In this document: positions 33,263-44,825 of the stretch, piece by piece
Layout of the letters: each line of letters begins with the position of its first letter
Numbering within the stretch: position 1 is the stretch's first letter
DNA from: Anolis sagrei
Taxonomy: Eukaryota; Chordata; Lepidosauria; Squamata; Anolidae
DNA: 64,000 bases
Direction: 5' to 3'
Assembly (NCBI RefSeq): GCF_037176765.1
Contig: NC_090023.1
Span: 7,671,542-7,735,541, forward strand
The notes under the pieces: model-generated
Told to the model about the DNA's origin: nothing
The model's database searches: none
What the model saw: only the letters and a program-made list of their open reading frames with translations
Made by a program: the position numbers and the translations under genes

Positions 33263-34019
33263 CAGCATTTCTGAACTTGGGGGTCAGGACATGTGCCAGA
33301 TGGGTCACCAAAGACCATCAGAAAACACAATGTTTTCTGCTGGTCATGGCAGCTTGGTGTGGGAAGTTTGGCCCAATTCTATCATTAGTGGAGTTCAGTA
33401 TTTTCTGATGGTCATGGGGATTCCATGTGGGAAGTTTGAGCCAATTCTATCGTTGGTGGAGTTCAGAATGTTCTTTGATTGTAATGAACTATAAATCCCA
33501 GCAACTACAACTCCCAAATGTCAAGGTCTATTTTCCCCAAACTCCACCAATGTTCACATTTGGGCATATTGAGTATTCGTGCCAAGTCCGGTCCAGATCC
33601 ATCATTGTTTGAGTCCACAGTGCTCTCTGGATGTATGTGAACTACAACTCCAAAACCCAAGGTCAGTGCCCACCAAACCCTTCCAGTATTTTCTGTTGGT
33701 CATGGGAGTTCCATGTGCCAAGTTTGGTTCAATTCAATCATTGGTGGAGTTCAGAATGCTCTTTGATTGTAAGTGAACTATAAATCCCAGCAACTGCAAC
33801 TCCCAAATGACAGAATTAATCCCCACAACCCCACCAGTATTCAAATTTGGGCGTATTGGGTATTTGTGCCAAATTTGGTCCAGTAATGAAAATACATCCT
33901 GCATATCAGATATTTACATTACGATTCATAACAGGAGCAAAATTACAGTGATGAAGGGTCACCACAACATGAGGAACTGTATTAAGGGGTTGTGGCATTA
34001 GGAAGGTTGAAAAACACTG
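33263..34019 (-). mobile_element. non-autonomous hAT (Charlie-type), long form
   Basis: Ends 'cagcatttctgaacttgggg' and 'gaaggttgaaaaacactg' are the family termini. The interior has the 'cccagcaactacaactccca' module in tandem. Confidence 0.75.
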
Positions 34020-34142
34020 GTCTATCTTCTGGGGAGTAATTACACCAAATTCTGGAATTTGCAGTGCAGAGAAGAACAGTTAGGATTCAGAGCCCACGAT
34101 GCCATAAGGCAGAGATATGGCATTCAAAGTGTAATCAAAGTG

Positions 34143-34363
34143 GGTTGTTGTAGGTTTTTTCGGGCTATATGGTCATATTCTAGAGGCATTCTCTCCTGAC
34201 GTTTCGCCTGCATCTATGGCAAGCATCCTCAGAGTTAGTGAGGATGCTTGCCATAGATGCAGGCAAAACGTCAGGAGAGAATGCTTCTAGAACATGGCCA
34301 TATAGCCCGAAAAAACCTGCAACAACCCAGTGATTCCGGCCATTAAAGCCTTCAACAATACAT
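34143..34363. mobile_element. palindromic PLE insertion with 13 bp target duplication
   Basis: Inverted 5' and 3' PLE segments meet at 'cagagttagtgaggatgc'. 'tgtaatcaaagtg' flanks it at 34130-34142 and 34364-34376. Confidence 0.9.
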
Positions 34364-34467
34364 TGTAATCAAAGTGCTATCATTATGTAGTATGAAGGTG
34401 CTGTCCAAAAGTTGAACTACTATACCACAGCAGCTATTACAGCTTAAAAGATATTTTCTTGCTCCAG

Positions 34468-34652
34468 ATTCATGGAATTAGCTGAGATGATCATTGTGAT
34501 TGGGGGCTGTGACAAGAAAGGCTTTTTGAAGCTCCCTTTTGTGGATGCCTTCCACCCAGAGAGCGGCCAGTGGAAGCCACTCCCCAACTTGCCTGGATAT
34601 ACCAAATCGGAGTTTGCAGCCTGTACCCTGAAGAATGATGTCTATATCTCAG
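34468..34652 (+). CDS. KLHL35: KLHL35 coding exon 2 (first Kelch blade)
   Basis: After 'ttgctccag', one base completes Arg, then FMELAEMIIVIGGCDKKGFL and KPLPNLPGYTKSEFAACTLK follow. It ends 'atctcag/gtaaga' in phase 1. The double-Gly IGG marks a Kelch repeat. Confidence 0.92.
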
Positions 34653-35034
34653 GTAAGACGATCTCAAGGAATATCATAGTAGATGCCATGGAAGAGAACC
34701 CAAATATGAGCAGAGGTGGGATAAGTAGCGCAGTCACATGTGTCCCCAAAGCTATTCTTTGGGCCTTGACATGTGTTATACTCAAGGCATGTGGCTGAAT
34801 CCAGCTTTCCATGCCATTATGTGGCCCTCCAGGTGCTGGACTACACCTTATTCTTCATCATTAGACATCATGGTTAGGGTTGATGGAAGTTGTGACACAG
34901 TGACATCTGGAAGACTGCAGTTTATTCTATTTAGTCAAGAGAGAGGGGCTTGAATTTGAATACAAGGCTTGTGGATATGATTGGAAGGCCACCATTGATG
35001 TGGCCCTCGATAAAAATTAGTTTGATTTCTCTGG

Positions 35035-35187
35035 CTAGAGTATAGCGGAGTCTCTTTTTCTGGAGGTTTTTAAACAGAGGCTGGATGGCCATCCGTCAGA
35101 ACTGCTTTGATTTCATACTCCTGCATGTCAGAAGGGGGTTAGACTGGATGGCTCTGGGGATTTCTTCCAGCATTAGGATTCTAGGGG
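35035..35187 (+). mobile_element. CR1-type LINE tail (second subfamily)
   Basis: 'aaacagaggctggatggcca' followed by a diverged tail with 'gggggttagactggatggct'. Confidence 0.65.
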
Positions 35188-36395
35188 ACTCCTGCTCGAC
35201 TCCGCGTCCATTGTACTGTGGAGTCCCGCAGGGTTCAGTACTGTCCCCTATGTTGTTTAACATATACATGAAGCCGTTGGGAGAGATCATCCGGAGTTTC
35301 GGGGTGCGGTGTCATCTGTACGCAGATGATGTCCAACTCTATCACTCTTTTCCATCTGCTACTAATGAGGCTGTTCAAGTCCTGAACCGGTGCTTGGCCG
35401 CTGTAACGGACTGGATGAGGGACAACAGATTGAAACTAAATCCAGACAAGACAGAGGTACTCCTGGTCAGTCGTAAGGCCGAACAGGGCATAGGGTTACA
35501 GCCTGTGCTGGACGGGGTCACACTCCCCCTGAAAGCTCAGGTTCGCAGTCTGGGAGTTCTCCTGGATTCATCGCTGAGCCTGGAACCCCAGGTCTCAGCG
35601 GTGGTCAGGGGAGCTTTTGTACAATTAAAACTTGTGCTCCAGCTGCACCCGTACTTTGGGAAGTCTGACTTGGCCACGGTAGTCCACGCTTTGGTAACAT
35701 CCCGCTTAGATTACTGCAACGCTCTCTACGTGGGGTTGCCTCTGAAGACTGCCTGGAAGCTCCAACTAGTCCAACGCTTGGCAGTCAGATTACTAACGGG
35801 TGCTTGGTACAGGGAGCACACCACTCCGCTGTTACACCAGCTCCACTGGCTGCCAATTAGCTTCCGAGAACAATTCAAAGTGCTGGTGTTAACCTATAAA
35901 GCCCTAAACGACTCCGGCCCTGTTTACCTCTCCGAACGTATTCTCCCCTACGAACCATCAAGACCACTAAGATCGTCTGGAGGGGCCCTGCTCTCGGTCC
36001 CACCGGCCTCACAAGCGCGCCTGGTGGGGACGAGGGACAGGGCCTTCTTGGTGGTGGCCCCGCGACTCTGGAACTCTCTCCCACTGAAGGTCAGAACCGC
36101 CCCGTCTATCCTGACATTCAGAAAATGGGTGAAGATGTGGTTGTGGAGTCAGGCTTTCGATGAATGAGACAGCACCCTAGGATTGTGGATGAAAGATGAG
36201 GTATACTTGTTTTTAATATGACGACTGACCACCGTAGTTTTAAATATAGTTGTTATTTTAAATGTGTTATTGTAATTATGAACTATGATATTTTACTGAT
36301 TGTATGTTTTTATGGTTGTAAACCAGGCTGAGTCCCTCTAAGAGGTGAGAAGCTCGGTATAGAAAACTTTGAAATAAACAATAAATAAATAAATA
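35188..36395 (+). mobile_element. L2-clade LINE with long open frame
   Basis: The frame is open to 36167 and contains the RT motifs GVPQGSVLSPMLFNIYMKPL and LYADDVQLYHSF, then LKLNPDKTEVLLVSRKAEQG and LWNSLPLKVRTAPSIL. The 3' end is an 'aata' repeat. It is 5'-truncated within RT. Confidence 0.92.
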
Positions 36396-36482
36396 AAGAA
36401 TAAATTCTACGATTTCTTCTGGGACCAAAAAGTGGACAATGAATTGCATTTTCAGGACTGGCTTCTTGGCTTTTCAGTAACA

Positions 36483-37071
36483 TCTATATAAATAAAAATG
36501 TAATGTTCATCTGTGGGACTCACATAACTCAAAAACCACTGAACGAAATGACACCAAATTTGGACACAAGACACCTACCAACCCAACAAGTGACCATCAC
36601 TCAAAAAAAAAAAAAACACCAAACACAAAACGGCAAGGACTTGAAAACCCCCAAAAGCAAAAAGATGTTACAGCACGTGCACAAAAATGACCCCCCTGGC
36701 CCCGCCCCCCTCTTGCACGGGGGAAAAACAAACAAACAGCTGCAGGGTTGCTTCTGGTGTGAAAGAATTGGCCTTCTCCAAAGATGTTCCTCAGGGTGTG
36801 CCCCGATATTTTACTATCCTGTGGGAGGCTTCTCTTTATAGATCTATAAAAGGTCCAGGTGGGAGAAAGAACTCTTTTCTACTTGACCCAAGTGTGAGTG
36901 TTGCAATTGCCCACCTTGATTACCATTTAATAGCCTTGCAACTTCAAACCCTGGCTTCTTCCTGCCTGCAGGATACCTTTGTTGGGAGGTGTTACCTGGC
37001 CCAGACTGTTTCATGTCTGCAATTCCTCTGTTTTCTGAGGGCCACAGCAACGTGTGGCCGGGCACAGCTAG
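36483..37071 (+). mobile_element. Helitron, non-autonomous, with nested SINE and PLE pieces
   Basis: It starts TC ('tctatataaataaaaatg') after an A and ends CTAG before T. A 3' hairpin GGCCACA/TGTGGCC lies at 37040-37059, 8 nt before the end. These are the standard Helitron ends, A/T insertion included. Inside are a reverse type 3 SINE (36735-36838) and a reverse PLE family-B piece (36841-37039). Confidence 0.85.
36841..37039 (-). mobile_element. PLE (family B) fragment
   Basis: 'ggtccaggtgggagaaagaa' and 'tgttgcaattgcccaccttg' are the reverse complement of the family-B tail. Confidence 0.65.
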
Positions 37072-37193
37072 TGGAAAAAAATGAGTTCTAAACTATTTTC
37101 AATATTTCACTACATCCTTCCTCCCAAAGCTATGTCTTTGGCATTTTTCATGACACTACTTTATGGAAACCCCTTTTGCCTTTGCTTTCAAAG

Positions 37194-37312
37194 GAGGCCA
37201 TATCAACACCAGAGATGTCTGGCTATTGAGCTCCCGGCTGAACGTCTGGCTCAAGGTTGCCTGCTTGCAAAAGGGCCGATGGAGGCACAAAATGACTGCT
37301 CTCTGTGGAAAG
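37194..37312 (+). CDS. KLHL35: KLHL35 coding exon 3 (second Kelch blade)
   Basis: Two bases complete Gly, then GHINTRDVWLLSSRLNVWLK and GRWRHKMTALCGK. It matches the human 'GGHINSHDVWMFSSHLHTW' block. Borders are 'ttcaaag' and 'gtagct'; it ends in phase 0. At 119 bp it is the shortest coding exon. Confidence 0.92.
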
Positions 37313-37512
37313 GTAGCTCTGTTTACTTCTTCAGGTTGGCTGTTCCTGAAACTCCAGTAGTCTGCAACTCCAAGTAGGAACAGAGCTAGTGATAAAAGAG
37401 GCATGCACACACATAATCTTTTTGCAAAAGCTTTGTAGCAAGAGAGCAAGTAATCCTTAGTGGAGGCAGATAAGCAGAAAAGAAAAGCTTCCAAAAAATC
37501 ATGTTGCACATG

Positions 37513-38380
37513 CAGAGGCGGCTCTAGGTGATTTTCAATGGTAAGCAAACAGTATTTTGGCGCCCCCTCCCCCCTCAACCAATCATTGATATATATTTTC
37601 TGTTTGTCGTGGGAGTTCTGTGTGCCATATTTGGTTCAATTCCATCATTGGTGGAGTTCAGAATGCTCTTTTATTGTAGGTGAACTATACATCCCAGTAA
37701 CTACACTTGCCGCACTTGCTCCCTTGCCTGGCCCGCTTAGGGTCCGGAGGCGTGCCTGAAGAGAGAGAGAGAGACAGAGGTGGAGATGCCCACCTTTCCT
37801 GAAGGTAGGCGCAAAAACAAAGGAGGGAGCGGAGGTGGGAGATTCCTCCAGCCGGAGGGGCTCTCTCTCTTTCTCTCTCTCTCTCTCTCTTGGTCCCAAT
37901 GGCTGAAGAGAAAGTCAGGAGAAGAGGCGACTTTTGATGCGCACGCTGGGGTCTTCAGACACGCCTCCGGACCTGAAGCGGGCTAGGCATGGCGGCTCCG
38001 CTCCTTGGCCCATCCGCGGATTGGGGAGAGGAGAGGAGGAGGGTGGAGTGCCGGGGGATTGGGAAAGGGAGCCAGTCATGGGGAAGGGATCAAATGTGGA
38101 GAATGATTGAGCGCCGGCTCTGCTCGCGCACCCGGTGGCCGGGTGGAGCAGGAACGAGAGGGGCTAGGTGAGGCTCAAGGGCCCGGCCCCTTTGGGAAGA
38201 GGATCGCCCGGCAGCGAGGCAAGAAAGCCAAGGCTCCCCCCGGACTGCTAGGGCTGTTGTGAGCTGAGGGGACGCTCTTCAAGTGGCAGTTGAGGGGCAT
38301 TTACAGAGGCGCCTCTGCGCCCCTGGCAAAAAAAAGTGTTCTGCGACCGCTTACTTTGCGTAATGGATGAGCTGCCTCTG
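37513..38380. mobile_element. non-autonomous hAT with GC-rich interior and 8 bp target duplication
   Basis: Inverted ends 'cagaggcggctc' and 'gagctgcctctg'. 'tgcacatg' flanks exactly (37505-37512, 38381-38388). The left part carries the shared 'tggtggagttcagaatgctc' module. 37740-38340 is GC- and CpG-rich, unlike its surroundings, and has an internal inverted repeat ('ggtccggaggcgtg' at about 37740 and its complement near 37965). Confidence 0.88.
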
Positions 38381-38388
38381 TGCACATG

Positions 38389-38967
38389 TTTATTTAACTG
38401 TTTCCGTCGCTGAACTAACACTTCAGTGCTTACTGCTTCACGAACCAGCGAAAACCATTTCAGTGTAGATGTGATACAACTTCATGGGAAAGAAAAGACA
38501 CACCAAAGTTTTATCACATACCAATACTTCCTTACTAATACAAGGTAATATTGGCATGTGATATGATTGGTTGAGATAGAGAACGTTTACCCTGGTATTT
38601 TACCCTGGTATTTTATAGTATTTCAGAGTTACACTGAGAAAGACAAACTGTGAGAGAGCAATATCTAATGCATATGTGATAATCTTTATCTATGTGACCA
38701 GCACAACATCTATCAAAAGCTTCTTTGTGACTTGACAGGCTGTTCTTAGAGGTCTGGCACTGCATGGAGCCATAATATCTGGTTGTTAGCCTTGGGTACA
38801 TAATATAACAACTATAGCATTTTTAGCATATTACAATGGCAGCACTCAGCAAACAATACAGGCTATGGGGAGACGTCAGCTAATGTCAAAGTCAAGGTTA
38901 TCAAACTCACTAAAATGGATTAGCATACAGCTGAATCCTTAATATTTATTTTACAGAAATTACTAGA
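38389..38967. other. KLHL35 intron 3, unassigned stretch
   Basis: No repeat family recognised. Confidence 0.4.
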
Positions 38968-39185
38968 CAGAATCATAGAATCATAGAGTTGGATGAGACC
39001 AAATGTCAAGGTCTATTTTCCCCGAATTCCAAAAGTGTTCACATTTGGGCATATCGAGAATTCATGCCAGGTTTGGTCCAGATCCTGGCATGTAGCCAGT
39101 GGGGGGAGGGGGGGAGGGGGGGCTTGAGGAGCTTCAGCCCCCCCCCCCCGAAATTCTCATCGTGGTCCGCAAGAAGGCCTTACTG
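38968..39185. mobile_element. CR1 and hAT scraps
   Basis: A 'gaatcatagaatcatagagt' end is followed by the hAT module 'tgtcaaggtctattttcccc' and a G/C homopolymer-rich piece. Confidence 0.45.
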
Positions 39186-39194
39186 GTGCATTAT

Positions 39195-39588
39195 TTAAAC
39201 TGTTATGTAACCCCATTCTGTCCAGAAGCAGGAAAATCGCATCCAAAGCACCCCTGACAGATGGCCATCCAGCCTCTGTTTAAAAGCTTCCAAAGAAGGA
39301 GCCTCCACCACATTCCGGGACAGAGAGTTCCACTGCTGAACAGGTCTCACAGTTAGGAAGTTCTTCCTCATGTTTAGGTGGAATCTCCTTTCTTGTAGTT
39401 TGAAGCCATTGTTCCATTGTGTCCTAGTCTCCAGGGCAGCAGAAAACAAGCTTGCTCCCTCCTTCCTATGACTTCCTCTCACATATTTATACATGGCTAT
39501 CACGTCTCCTCTCAGCCTTCTCTTCTGCAGGCTAAACATGCCCAGCTCTTTAAGCCGCTTCTCATAGAGCTTGTTCTCCAGATATCTC
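39195..39588 (-). mobile_element. CR1 LINE 3' end
   Basis: A 131-codon antisense frame contains [12 protein letters not shown]. Its 5'-truncated end lies about 31 bp before KLHL35 exon 4. Confidence 0.88.
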
Positions 39589-39619
39589 AAAGTGCTTGGT
39601 TTCTGCTTTTCCTTGGCAG

Positions 39620-39808
39620 ATCTATGCAGTGGGGGGCTATGATGGTGTCTACCGCCTGGCCAGCGTGGAATGCTACGACTCCTTCTTGAATTGCTGGACG
39701 ACTGTGGCTCCTTTGCCTCTGGCTGTGAGTTCGGCTGCAGTGGTCTCCTGCCTTGGCCAGCTCTATGTGATTGGAGGTGCTCTGGATGACACTGCTAACA
39801 CAGACAAG
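39620..39808 (+). CDS. KLHL35: KLHL35 coding exon 4 (Kelch blades)
   Basis: After 'ccttggcag' it encodes IYAVGGYDGVYRLASVECYD and LGQLYVIGGALDDTANTDK, ending before 'gtaatc'. 189 bp, phase 0 at both ends. VGG and IGG mark two Kelch blades. CR1 insertions lie about 30 bp upstream and 63 bp downstream. Confidence 0.93.
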
Positions 39809-39871
39809 GTAATCAGACACTCTCAGGAAGAGCAAGCATTTGTAAGCCCTCCAATGTCATTCTGGAGGATC

Positions 39872-41785
39872 TAGAATCATAGAATCATAGAATCAAAGAA
39901 TTGGAAGAGACCTCATGGGCCATCCAGTCCAACCCCCTGCCAAGAAGCAGGAATATTGCATTCAAATCACCCCTGACAGATGGCCATCCAGCCTCTGTTT
40001 AAAAGCTTCCAAAGAAGGAGCCTCCACCACACTCCGGGGCAGAGAGTTCCACTGCTGAATGGCTCTCACAGTCAGGAAGTTCTTCCTCATGTTCAGATGG
40101 AATCTCCTCTCTTGTAGTTTGAAGCCATTGTTCCGCGTCCTAGTCTCCAAGGAAGCAGAAAACAAGCTTGCTCCCTCCTCCCTGTGGCTTCCTCTCACAT
40201 ATTTATACATGGCTATCATATCTCCTCTCAGCCTTCTCTTCTTCAGGCTAAACATGCCCAGTTCCCTAAGCCGCTCCTCATAGGGCTTGTTCTCCAGACC
40301 CTTGATCATTTTAGTCGCCCTCCTCTGGACACATTCCAGCTTGTCAATATCTCTCTTGAATTGTGGCGCCCAGAATTGGACACAATATTCCAGGTGTGGT
40401 CTAACCAAAGCAGAATAGAGGGGTAGCATTACTTCCTTAGATCTAGACACTATGCTCCTCTTGATGCAGGCCAAAATCCCATTGGCTTTTTTTGCCGCCA
40501 CGTCACATTGTTGGCTCATGTTTAACTTGTTGTCCACGAGGACTCCAAGATCTTTTTCACACGTACTGCTCTCGAGCCAGGCGTCACCCATTCTGTATCT
40601 TTGCATTTCGTTTTTTCTGCCAAAGTGGAGTATCTTGCATTTGTCGCTGTTGAACTTCATTTTGTTAGTTTTGGCCCATCTCTCTAATCTGTCAAGATCG
40701 TTTTGAATTCTGCTCCTGTCCTCTGGACTATTGGCTATCCCTCCCAATTTGGTGTCGTCTGCAAACTTGATGATCATGCCTTCTAGCCCTTCATCTAAGT
40801 CATTAATAAAGATGTTGAACAGGACCGGGCCCAGGACGGAACCCTGCGGCACTCCACTTGTCACTTCTTTCCAAGATGAAGAGGAAGCATTAGTGAGCAC
40901 TCTCTGTGTTCGTCCACTTAACCAATTCCAGATCCACCTCACCGTAGTTTTGCCTAGCCCACATTGGACTAGTTTCCTTGCCAGAAGGTCATGGGGGACC
41001 TTGTCGAAGGCCTTACTGAAATCCAGGTACGCTACATCCACGGCATTCCCTGCATCTACCCAGCTTGTAGCTCTATCGAAGAAAGAGATCAGATTAGTCT
41101 GACATGACTTGTTTTTGATAAATCCATGTTGACTATTAGCGATGACTGCATTTGTTTCTAAGTGTTTGCAGACCACTTCCTTAACAATCTTTTCCAGAAT
41201 CTTGCCCGGTATCGACGTGAGGCTGACCGGACGGTAGTTGTTTGGGTCATCCTTTTTTCCCTTCTTGAAGATTGGGACCACATTGGCCCTCCTCCAATCT
41301 GCTGGAACTTCTCCCGTTCTCCAAGAACTCTCAAAGATGGTTGCCAATGGTTCCGAAATGACTTCCGCTAGTTCCTTCAATACTCTGGGGTGTAGTTGAT
41401 CTGGCCCTGGGGACTTGAACTCATTAAGAGCGGCCAGGTATTCCTGAACGACTTCTTTCCCAATTTGGGGTTGGATGTCCTCCAAACCCTCGTCCACTCC
41501 ATCTTGCTGAGGTTGAAGACTCTCTTTTTGTGAGAAGACCGAGGCAAAGAAGGCATTAAGTAGTTCTGCCTTTTCCCTATCCCCTGTCAGCATTGCCCCA
41601 TCTTCTCCTCGAAGAGGTCCTATCGCCTCCTTGTTTTTCCTTTTTCTACTGACATAAGAATAGAAGCCCTTTTTATTGTTTTTAATGTCCCTGGCAAGTC
41701 TGAGCTCGTTTTTTGCTTTAGCCTTGCGGACCTTTTCCCTACAGGTGTTGGCTATTTGTTTGAATTCTTCTTGAGAGCCATCTAG
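39872..41785 (-). mobile_element. young CR1 LINE with 612-codon open frame, 5'-truncated
   Basis: The - strand frame is open across the whole copy. RT motifs in order: AYLDFSKAFDKVPHDLLARK, GVPQGSVLGPVLFNIFINDL, IIKFADDTKLGG, then the C-terminus [13 protein letters not shown]. The 3' end is at 39872 ('gaatcatagaatcatag'). The N-terminal endonuclease is missing; the 5' side is cut at a hAT element. The intact frame suggests recent insertion. Confidence 0.95.
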
Positions 41786-41789
41786 ACCA

Positions 41790-42866
41790 ATGGCTCTCAA
41801 CCTTCCTAATGCCGTGACCCCTTAATATAATTCCTCATGATGTGGTGACCCCCAACCATAACGTTATTTTCGTTGTTACTTCAGAATTGTAATGTTGCTA
41901 CTGTTATGAATCGTAATGTAAATATCTGATATGCAGGATGTATTTATATTCACTGGACCAAATTTGGCACAAATACTCAGTACACCGAAATCTGAATACT
42001 AGTGGGTTTGGAGGGGATTTTTTTTTGTCATTTGGGAGTTGTAGTCTCTGAGATTTATAGTTCACCTACTATCAAAAAACAATCTGAACACCAATAATGT
42101 AATTGAACCCGACTTGGTACACAGAACTCCCATGACCAACAAAAAATACTAGAAAGGTTTGATGGGCATTGACCTTGAGTTTTGGAGTTGTAGTTCACCT
42201 ACACCCAGAGAGCACTGTGAACTCAAACAATGAAGGATCTGGACCAAGCTTGGCATGAATATTCAATATCCCCAAATATGAACACTGGTAGAGTTTGGGG
42301 AAAATAGACCTTGACATTTGGGAGTTGTAATTGCTGGGATTTATAGTTCACTGCCCCCGGTGGTGCAGTGAGTTGAACCACTGAGCTGCTAAACTTGTTG
42401 ACCAAAAGGTCGCAGGCTCGAATCCGAGGAGTGGCGTGATCTTCCGTTGTCAGCCCCAGCTCTTGCCACCCCAGCAGTTTGAAAACATGCAAATATGAAT
42501 AGATCAAAAGGTACCACTCCGGTGGGAAGGTAACGGTGCTCCATGCAGTCATGCTGGCCACATGACCTTGGAGGTGTCTATGGACAATGCCGGCTCTTCG
42601 GCTTAGAATTGGAGATGAGCACCACACCTCAGAGTCGGACACGATTGGACTTAATGTCAGGGTATAACATTTGCCTTTACCTTTTTATAGTTCAGCTACA
42701 ATCAAAGAGCATTGTGAACGCCACCAATGATAGAATTGAGCCAAACTTCCCACACAGAACCCCCATGAACAACGGAAAATACTGTGTTTTCTGATGGTCT
42801 TTGGCGACCTCTCTGTCACACCCTCACTACCCTTCAGGGGCTCCGACCTCCAGGTTGAGAAATGCT
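41790..42866 (+). mobile_element. non-autonomous hAT (Charlie-type) with nested SINE
   Basis: Ends 'caatggctctcaaccttcct' and 'ccaggttgagaaatgctt'; flanks 'atctagac' and 'acctaaac' match at 6 of 8. A type 1 SINE sits at 42352-42685. Confidence 0.8.
42352..42685 (+). mobile_element. tRNA-derived SINE (type 1)
   Basis: Full-length form from 'ccccggtggtgcagtgagtt' to 'gacttaatgtcagggtataa' with a 'cctttacctt' tail. Confidence 0.88.
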
Positions 42867-43005
42867 TACCTAAACCTTCCTAGTGAAGTGTTTTTTCTGT
42901 GGCTTTATCATTTTTGCGTGGGTTCTGCATCCTTCATGCTCATTGAAGTGTACAACCTACTATATACCTGTATATCTGTTAATCATTGATTATTTCCTCT
43001 TCCAG

Positions 43006-43194
43006 GTCCAGTGTTATGACCCGGAGAAAAATCAGTGGAGGATTTTGTCCCCTGCTCCTTTCGGTCAGCGATGCATCAACGCTGTCAGTTTGGACAACTT
43101 GATTTATGTCGTGGGTGGGCTCCTGAGTCATGTCTTCAGCTACAATCCCTTGAATGATACATGGACCAGAGTGGCATCTTTGTCTGAACCTCTA
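43006..43194 (+). CDS. KLHL35: KLHL35 coding exon 5 (Kelch blades)
   Basis: After 'cctcttccag' it encodes VQCYDPEKNQWRILSPAPFG and NLIYVVGGLLSHVFSYNPLN, ending 'cct cta' before 'gtaagg'. 189 bp, phase 0 at both ends. Confidence 0.93.
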
Positions 43195-43601
43195 GTAAGG
43201 ACAATGCCTTGAGGGAAGGGGAGGGGATAAAGAGGATCGCAGTATGCCAGCCAGGAATTTCTGACCTTAATTGTTCAGAACAGTTTCCTGCAAGGTTGGT
43301 GAGATAAAGAAAACGTGGGACTAACTCAGGGTGGAAATTCATACAGTTCCAGATGTTGCTAAACTACAAGTCCCAGCAACCTCAACCTGCAAATCTAAAA
43401 GCAAGGGATACTAGGAGCTGCAGCATTATCCAGATGGCCATATTCTTCCCAACTTTGGTTTGACTTGCTTTTTGGGACACCAGCTTGGAGACTTTTCAAT
43501 GTCTTGTGGCTCTCCAGATAGTGTTGTCCTTTAGTTCACAGCATCCATAGCCTGGATAGTCAGTGGTTTAGAATGCTGGTAGTTGCAACATCTGGGAGAC
43601 T

Positions 43602-43925
43602 GGGTTGTTGTAGGTTTTTCCGGGTTATATGGCCATGTTCTGGAGGCATTCTCTCCTGACGTTTCGCCTGCATCTATGGCAAGCATCCTCAGAGGTAGTG
43701 AGGTCTGTTGGAACTAGGAAAAAGGGTTTATATATCTCTGGAATGACCAGGGTGGGACAAAGGACTCTTGTCTGTTGGAGCTAGGTGTGAGGTGTCACTA
43801 CCTCTGAGGATGCTTGCCATAGATGCAGGCGAAATGTCAGGAGAAAATGCCTCTAGAACATGGCCATATAGCCCGGAAAAACCTACAACAACCCTGTGAT
43901 TCCGGCCATGAAAGCCTTTGACAAT
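43602..43925. mobile_element. palindromic PLE insertion with 14 bp target duplication
   Basis: It retains more of the 3' UTR than the shortest copies ('gtttatatatctctggaatg'). 'acatctgggagact' flanks it at 43588-43601 and 43926-43939. Confidence 0.9.
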
Positions 43926-43961
43926 ACATCTGGGAGACTACTTGTATATTACCTCTGGCCA

Positions 43962-44155
43962 GAAGTTTATTTATTTGTTTGTTTGTTTGTTTGTTTGTTT
44001 GTTTGTTTACAATATTTATATTCCACCCTTCTCACCCCGCAGGGGACTCACGGCAGATCACAATGCACATATACATGGCAAACATTCAATGCCATAGACA
44101 CACAACATATATAGACAGACACACAGAGGCTCTTTAACTTTCCAGCTTCATGAGC
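43962..44155 (-). mobile_element. type 2 SINE tail with (TTTG)n tract
   Basis: 'tttgtttgtttgtttg' precedes the 'tttatattccacccttctca' tail and 'cacatatacatggcaaacat' body. Confidence 0.65.
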
Positions 44156-44187
44156 TTTTTGAATTCCTAATCTTTGTCATGTATGTA

Positions 44188-44348
44188 ATGTTGAAGGCTT
44201 TCATGGCCGGAATCACTGGGTTGTTGTAGGTTTTTTCGGGCTATATAGCCATGTTCTAGAGGCATTCTCTCCTCTAGAGGAGAGAATATAGAGGAGAGAA
44301 TGCCTCTAGAACATGGCCATATAGCCCGAAGAGACCTACAACAGCCCT
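44188..44348. mobile_element. palindromic PLE fragment
   Basis: Two inverted arms 'atgttctagaggcattctc' meet at a shortened centre that lacks the hammerhead-like core. Confidence 0.75.
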
Positions 44349-44357
44349 TTTGTCATT

Positions 44358-44425
44358 TATACTTGGCTTTGTTTGTCAGTTTGTGGTGATCTACTAAAAG
44401 GAAACTGACAAACAAAGCCAGTATA
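44358..44425. repeat. short perfect-stem hairpin
   Basis: 'tggctttgtttgtcagttt' and its complement are separated by about 20 bp ('gtggtgatctactaaaagg'). Confidence 0.7.
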
Positions 44426-44496
44426 AAAGACAAAGATTAGAAACAGGGCACATCTGAAAATATGTTTGTCAGTTTGTGGTGATCCACTAAAAGGAG

Positions 44497-44825
44497 AGGA
44501 GTCCCCAGTGGCACAGTGGGTTAAAGCGCTCAGCTGCTGAGCTTGTTGACCAAAAGGTCACAGGTTCGAATCCGGGGAGCGGCATGAGCTTCCGCTGTCA
44601 GCCTCAGCTTCTGCCAACCTAGCAGTTCAAAAACATGCAAATGTGAGTAGATAAATAGGTACCTCTCCGGAGGGAAGGTAGCGGCGCTCCATGCAGTCAT
44701 GCCAGCCACATGACCTTGGAGGTGTCCATGGACAATGCCAACTCTTCGGCTTAGAAATGGAGATGAGCAACACACCCCAGAGGTGGACACAAATGGACTT
44801 AATGTCAGGGGAAGGACTTTACCTT
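44497..44825 (+). mobile_element. tRNA-derived SINE (type 1)
   Basis: Full-length form, 'ccccagtggcacagtgggtt' to 'cttaatgtcaggggaagga'. Confidence 0.88.

Noticed and set aside
37780-38171. Frames in the GC-rich hAT interior as possible genes
   Set aside because: Short, mutually overlapping, and explained by GC content; no domain seen.
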